Shown one piece after another: positions 62,701 to 64,000 of a stretch of DNA of 64,000 bases (the first letter of the stretch is position 1; each line of letters starts with the position of its first letter). The notes beneath the pieces are model-generated. The model made no database searches. It saw only the letters and a program-made list of their open reading frames with translations, and had not been told where the DNA came from. The stretch comes from Plasmodium malariae (taxonomy: Eukaryota; Apicomplexa; Aconoidasida; Haemosporida; Plasmodiidae). A program made the position numbers and the translations under genes. The DNA lies in contig NC_041788.1 in the NCBI RefSeq assembly GCF_900090045.1, forward strand, positions 496,001-560,000, written 5' to 3'.

Positions 62701-64000
62701 TCCTCTAAATACTGACATATGAAATAAACAATAATCATTATTCACTGTTGATGGATTTGTGTTGTCATTCAACTTATATATAAAAGAACTATTCTCCTCA
62801 TTCCTAATGGGCCTTATTGTAGTGTACTTATTATTCCAATATATATTCCCGTATGCGTTATTATACTTTAAATTTGCACCATTATGCTCTTCCCTATGTC
62901 TTATATCTACATACACATCATAATTACGACATTTAATGCTATTATTATTACTAAATCCATTGTTATAATAAATCCTACCATTATTTGAGTCTTTATTATT
63001 CAAAGAAATATCTTCACGATTATTTTCTGCATAGTCCCGGTTATATATATTCTTCCATTTATTACTATTCACCTTCTCTACTTTAGTATTAAAATTGTTA
63101 AAACAATTAATATAAGAATCGGAAAACAGTTTGGCAAGAAAAATCATAAAAATGCCGTTTTTATTCAAACCATTTGTGTTCTCCCTATCATGTGTATTTA
63201 TTAACCTATTTTCAGCATCCTGAAAAATTATATATTCTATATTTTCAATAATCCGGATATATTCTTCTAATATTGGTGTAATTATAAATCTCACAGATGT
63301 TTCATAAAATTTTCTTAGAATTGAAAAATTAAAGTTATGCAAAATATGTATAACAGTAAAAAACAAAAATCGTTTTTCTCTGAATGATAAATTTCTCATT
63401 GCATGTTTTCTAAAAAATTTAATTAAATAACTGAAATTTATATTTCTACTTGTACATATAATAAAAGATAGCATAATAAACATATTAGTCCTCAAAAAAA
63501 ATAAATACTTGTTATTTTCCATACTATCGAATGCATTCCGTTTATACCCATTGTTATTTCTTCCTAACGTTTTAGGTACATCCTTTTCAACTTCACCATT
63601 TGATACATTTAAAGCATCTAAGTTTACGTATTTATGTAAATCCCCAGAAAAATGGAAGAAAATTATAAATATTTTAACACATTTTTTGCACTCATTATTA
63701 TTCAAAAAGAGATAGAAATTATTATCCTCCAAAAATAAATATTGACTAATCATATAACACACACATACATACAATATTTCAATTATACTTGTTTTATTTC
63801 TTTTAATTCTTTCTTCATAAAAATTCATATAAATGTAAGAAGGTTCATGTTTTACTAAAACGTGAACGACATTTATAACACAGAATAAATTATATATAAA
63901 TTTGTTATTAATAAAAAGAGATGAATTAATAGATTGACCTTTCCCATTGAAATAACCTTCCTTATCTTCTTCTTCACCAGATTTCTCAATAAGAATCTCT
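50731..64000 (-). CDS. TRRAP: TRRAP/Tra1 orthologue, PIKK-family pseudokinase; 5' end outside the window
   Basis: The minus-strand frame is open from the right edge to the stop at 50731: 4422 residues are visible. An in-frame ATG at 63828 is not the start, since the 57 preceding codons are open and protein-like. The N-terminal two thirds are helical (HEAT-like) with Asn/Lys inserts. FAT-region blocks typical of TRRAP follow: SWIVWADYC near 3025 and WLFYLPFLMNNV, then FPQDIFYDFRTL, near 3100-3140 (numbered from M63828). The kinase-like domain starts with LPGQRLKYIGEF near 3565 and contains KMVPRNIMRSYF and YRKIPFRLTRNIQEFIGF. The FATC ends KNMKGTWFPWF. The catalytic HxD and DFG motifs are missing, as in Tra1/TRRAP. 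This nuclear scaffold binds activators in SAGA and NuA4/TIP60 acetyltransferase complexes. An insert rich in Asn, Lys and Glu separates the kinase-like part from the FATC. Confidence 0.93.
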   Translation of the reverse strand, partial: EILIEKSGEEEDKEGYFNGKGQSINSSLFINNKFIYNLFCVINVVHVLVKHEPSYIYMNFYEERIKRNKTSIIEILYVCVCYMISQYLFLEDNNFYLFLNNNECKKCVKIFIIFFHFSGDLHKYVNLDALNVSNGEVEKDVPKTLGRNNNGYKRNAFDSMENNKYLFFLRTNMFIMLSFIICTSRNINFSYLIKFFRKHAMRNLSFREKRFLFFTVIHILHNFNFSILRKFYETSVRFIITPILEEYIRIIENIEYIIFQDAENRLINTHDRENTNGLNKNGIFMIFLAKLFSDSYINCFNNFNTKVEKVNSNKWKNIYNRDYAENNREDISLNNKDSNNGRIYYNNGFSNNNSIKCRNYDVYVDIRHREEHNGANLKYNNAYGNIYWNNKYTTIRPIRNEENSSFIYKLNDNTNPSTVNNDYCLFHMSVFRGENNIRFYPFYSYNLFFNTNEIAYTLKALLDYRGRCMETIANKLIICSLLIDIVRKVKCKRNRRLLFIYVRKINKKFIYSPSEYIKQLSIRNIISIYKYYFSNRISDLRKIYPYLIFSYKNEEENLIRTNLEELKNLITLRSVQNRNISYKSKIWQCYKKRNYLNYFYFNEFRRNNRIMDNKEQNDLYSYYKNIYLYNAGNYTRNLYHYVFKNNSLKCYDLFNHRNFVINLIKRDGSILNKLHILEFLLEYKYDFFNIYPYVIASILKNFKKFTDNIHINSTKKHFLIFSLKAVLELIKFNIFCSCVNDLFYIKNNRVVLKKFNNVENIEADNKTEIAYCFEKGSSNGHVDTTMVSYKLRERKRNTMLNCNNNKKKISSCYEKGGQTVHENNVGKCKNGYYKKNKTLAQLTDAMYNYYMKTINDDKRQIFLIGIVNVIKKYKYISVNFSILNVFTNMIISFLIQNGNELHEKDVRNRILVILEDILRIKDNVKIKYLDMYKVLMSFYQLKCSKKERFRKKKSVINSVEENVNNMKSLSLSINQVDTQNDENKNGINKNEKNKNNDVVTGNVFETNNYNKDGQYNTQNNNDSFKLNNYNKEELNVLSHDTGGVDHLNKRPFTRRVSCELKNMENLLSMCSMDNTMKLEKSNYMKSDATRNNVIEGDSNFNVNDCNRINNNQITIINNSYTFSDINKGKIISEKITNEEKSVNGKITNKNYINKLECICEITNKRYDKYIIKTIYMILEVLFKYVNKRNICKNLHMLSCIFCLLINSNNVKIQQAILFLIHHIILSHNLLMPTFINILNNCDIKEQKRRKDKCSHFIFDRSFEREENICKKIEFLHEMLIYICLNGMDEYKMTKVYYVNNVLFVNVKLETSLSIFGLFCQIHSRNISKQYEDLIRFLLLQFLSKLKCIARYCFQKKRKLIVLKQLIFLINMNIHLLEMKNVLYFFEILQLLLQMERKNCSNFNLFILNIIENHITNVYSAGDGSLYKCSSNVSSADMSCSSSFDEDEENRLSKRMEMKKIINELNGKTRKMFEASHYIKYINSMHTKNCNLRIYMYNYKILNRYHFSKDRVRYEKRRKSMLYREVLHKKKNSRKNNNNNLCTHYLHKRVSENCAILKNSCENAVPISCKKDNKRKILMNNEDGKKNTNKGIRKRYCKRIKFYDNLYERSIIEEVLCKDIFLLRKRKKLKKIIYNENENLRINLSSEEKASIISKLIIFDYSDDYFCYVKYYDILLHFIKKEKEKYVDKFHFIDMKNKFLSYLLPNILRGTFSFFPKIKHACIQIFQKYFLYNDLFETICFLFRNDYFKYIIDKYFISLFLHILFSFFKHNVDTYVCIENQTQGLVPFLCKKKNEKSEKNLKNETKRNRHVLKTQSFDSNTNNMKNNSKIKKNNIAEKRDVEINTENYNDDFNSWKYYLTKYCIEQQLFINRCKEKFVKAKYLFKPILSLVSIFKDYCRYMWIEIFPQLFNILSNQQINRLNFCIVQFLYNYIRIYESFANYYKASNSRNEGETISKFSTCWNNNKIYQNNVFANDYKINVLETTLTCVFKINLMLYIPTEIIFYCAKNFCTYEISKCMLQILLFSHMRRIRKFESRSEVQNAYDVENGQETQNRKQNRNKKPCETKDQSESKKENMLAISTKQLGTIDENNEYLVKKNYNTCKHIINFLLEINSSLNEYDNVYALRKYYVRNNELSNTLFFNHYNLYYKNEYSYLKHFINYENLHLTKEEVNINKINWMDSLNYFNNVTSIESYMKLTDLKERKNIYNSTAIDLSGGMSISKKKKEKTTVFLNCNYESLRSNYITNLDKVYSIINDNLKCMQVDKKMEVINIECSSEEKKDITTKIPLVDEQVGGKSINGENDTCVKIVEKEKNAKVDKGNLKKRNVNAKSRKSGRNCLNSLTSNKRDNGKIQTTIDDYFKSDKNSLKVQTCVDTKNNDDNNKNENDMVDKKDEICDKVKDLPNNGNENEICINHNNKNVCTNNNYLACINELSALENICCGGSDCMNNIAHLYLEKIIDKLKENNDIIIENICYNEHNGIDEIDTGKNELWKINSGHKDMLCKEENKVLYNMNKQGNTLLMRKLKFDLKSKHIKRVKDNINDGMSLLLNKVRQLLIYKNSNMSILCAHAELFEHARTSIEIIKEYSINRKNTEKEEKEIKLIYLLHNLFNICNKDKSIYFYEDINNMKYDYLWKVLFLKICKIFMENCGLLSVCNNGSVENSKKKNSYRALCHIKNMRKMNIMSYSYFHKIYENFINYNNNTSDAKGNYMYKIEIIKMNLKKLIKSNICSNTYNIPYNMLEKYSTVCDETDLCSKKNYHRKERRVNIFHEENFMYITNMEYEYFNICINLKKLEKNNFLLRVVKKLKCYINSLNLINTFNFDSLPIVNYEKFRSEFFYMKGRILCNMNKIILFLYRNNFIEKSTKSKCVGCKNVNKGSTRGDVGNEIINIKNVIQGENSSKMKKIDECNNANVDRSKNNGNSNSNNNENSENANKNDDSNNNASNKMGVHNKNPLGEKEEHINSNTFMEKNEEQTNNKNVKRRRRNKKFQKLNNENVDENENKNVILDNNQFCQKETNNGKEENKEKQKKRVKTGNKKKQQTKDNVDFTCKCDKKKYYTFDRNLIEECFLTSLKMYPLKNNSWIVWADYCNKTFKENKNTTFFLSSLISYLIYSSLNIHKAFYYLSNVFYMLNYNKNDNSIIQTFNKYSDNISPNIWLFYLPFLMNNVNVKGENYLYFHKIFYVLMRKFPQDIFYDFRTLHIDRKDKLYYLNEINKKIGIKSNSLLIRNSYNILKNTNKKNCEKNKFEIPNIKLSNEKEKRSSHKYQNDSIENVKSSATQMLYINTEEDKVCNVQNMKTCNITNHKNMGIFNVPTENNNRGTCTNCVSSNNGDSAISIRNNGQIMMQKMNMVDFGANSTNRKTQMGVNNTELTDVICMNTSANSVSNDVANISTINTAATRSTNEYTYSHLFKDGFDQLLNIYKCKHSDIFLSLDHICNEILNYTRFQAHEETFHFVNNLFNQCMEFSYSQIHVSKIIQKFTEKHIMYKRYKEKIKKNYITSRKYTTVIKRMNIFWREFKKDLKYLKKNARIEKIINTKKDKGVKSKLFEGQRRKEKTDMDNLKNVKINENQYKGSFFSLGIFTNFVKKWKDMLFIIIYSLKENQHLEDFSYSLYDMFSTLPVKVELPGQRLKYIGEFLNYHCNLNLFVPTNIIKLNSSILSTVRNNYFLNKISLLTSDGNIYYYTIQPCKFIRYKSEHKFMLFQILLNNIMFKFAHTRKRGLSLKININTPLHPSFRLMDESTEDITLKELYNDYALVVKKEKYSMDNILMNHRNLIKNTIRTFLINKIVSLLEEEREKIDKCVKVENVKNSEQNKEQNNEQIKTKNNSPRRKNEKKGLVQLKTINNDETNRCKRGITSKIDTMEEKTCKGSEKIINASNSSVCNTYENGEILRDIRYMNYGSLSYEELIYFLSKNEWFSEVFKECERKSLKKHFRDICKMVPRNIMRSYFYSIQNNLESYYILNNQFVRSYSLLCMLNYIFFRLHISLDKILLSKRSGRTTYFEGKPLYMDLAIAKGVYRKIPFRLTRNIQEFIGFEGLRGSFPSNFYAAVMALKKNSSYIKNFLNLTILDDFLSIHIYKESRKILQKRSTKKHEEKLNAYINSFYIGDLEKRKILKNAEEYVSSICYRILFLYKNRLESRKSTSVLKTGDSKKETDINVYEYCSDLQDISFSEISSDNNSEDLSIKEDTNVKNVKKTNQKRSRKKKELQPKLLKEACDNNSEVTQNIKSTVLKDKIDNNKNTVEVGNNIPNIENRQTNKKSQSHALVADKETNNESNAKNNTYHNSKQKRKVRTNKTAEKKQNNEELKHVERMLEQKKLEHISSKNIKNNKLNDVEHTSNEETFTENCQMGNRDAENTTGKCYEDNDVVIESIQQNMNHKITEKKYIQHVNNSVIDLMEISMNKKYLKNMKGTWFPWF

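Noticed and set aside
63829..64000. Treating the ATG at 63828 as the TRRAP start.
   Set aside because: The upstream 57 codons are open and protein-like up to the window edge, and the known family is longer at the N-terminus.

Overview
The window is nuclear DNA of a malaria parasite (genus Plasmodium). The evidence is extreme A+T content, poly-A/poly-T and (TA)n tracts in every intergenic stretch, short AT-rich introns with GT..AG ends, Asn/Lys-rich low-complexity inserts inside conserved proteins, and gene content. The gene set (ribosomal protein eS7, the large apicomplexan Na+/H+ exchanger and their neighbours) resembles, from memory only, the left part of P. falciparum chromosome 13. The NHE tail lacks the Asn/Asp repeats I remember from P. 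falciparum, so another species is likely. I cannot name it.

Layout. Positions 1-2743 hold two minus-strand genes of unknown function, the first cut by the window edge. After 2.7 kb of repeat-rich spacer come deoxyhypusine hydroxylase (5410-6450, minus), the DEAH helicase DHR1/DHX37 (7531-12952, plus, three exons) and eS7 (13643-14442, minus, two exons). A second 2.7 kb spacer precedes an 894-residue-class organellar helical-repeat protein (17173-19857, plus). It is followed by a three-exon small membrane protein (20822-21671, plus), the eRF1 methyltransferase HEMK2 (22027-23043, plus, two exons), a five-exon longin R-SNARE (23885-25225, minus) and an Abitram-like protein (26827-27786, plus). 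Then come a LisH protein with a TBL1-like head (29804-33016, minus), the Na+/H+ exchanger (36340-41613, minus, two exons), a small single-span membrane protein (44271-45025, plus) and a six-exon FKBP-like/TPR protein (46468-50150, plus). The right end (50731-64000, minus) is almost all of a giant TRRAP/Tra1 orthologue whose 5' end lies outside the window.

Several neighbours serve translation: eIF5A hypusination (DOHH), small-subunit assembly (DHR1), the small subunit itself (eS7) and eRF1 methylation (HEMK2). This is probably chance, since Plasmodium has no operons. The others act in vesicle fusion, ion transport and chromatin/transcription (TRRAP-like, LisH).

Most multi-exon models here were assembled by hand from splice signals, reading phase and protein similarity; single-nucleotide boundaries need transcript support. 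I saw no rRNA, tRNA, CRISPR array, transposon or plasmid-like element.
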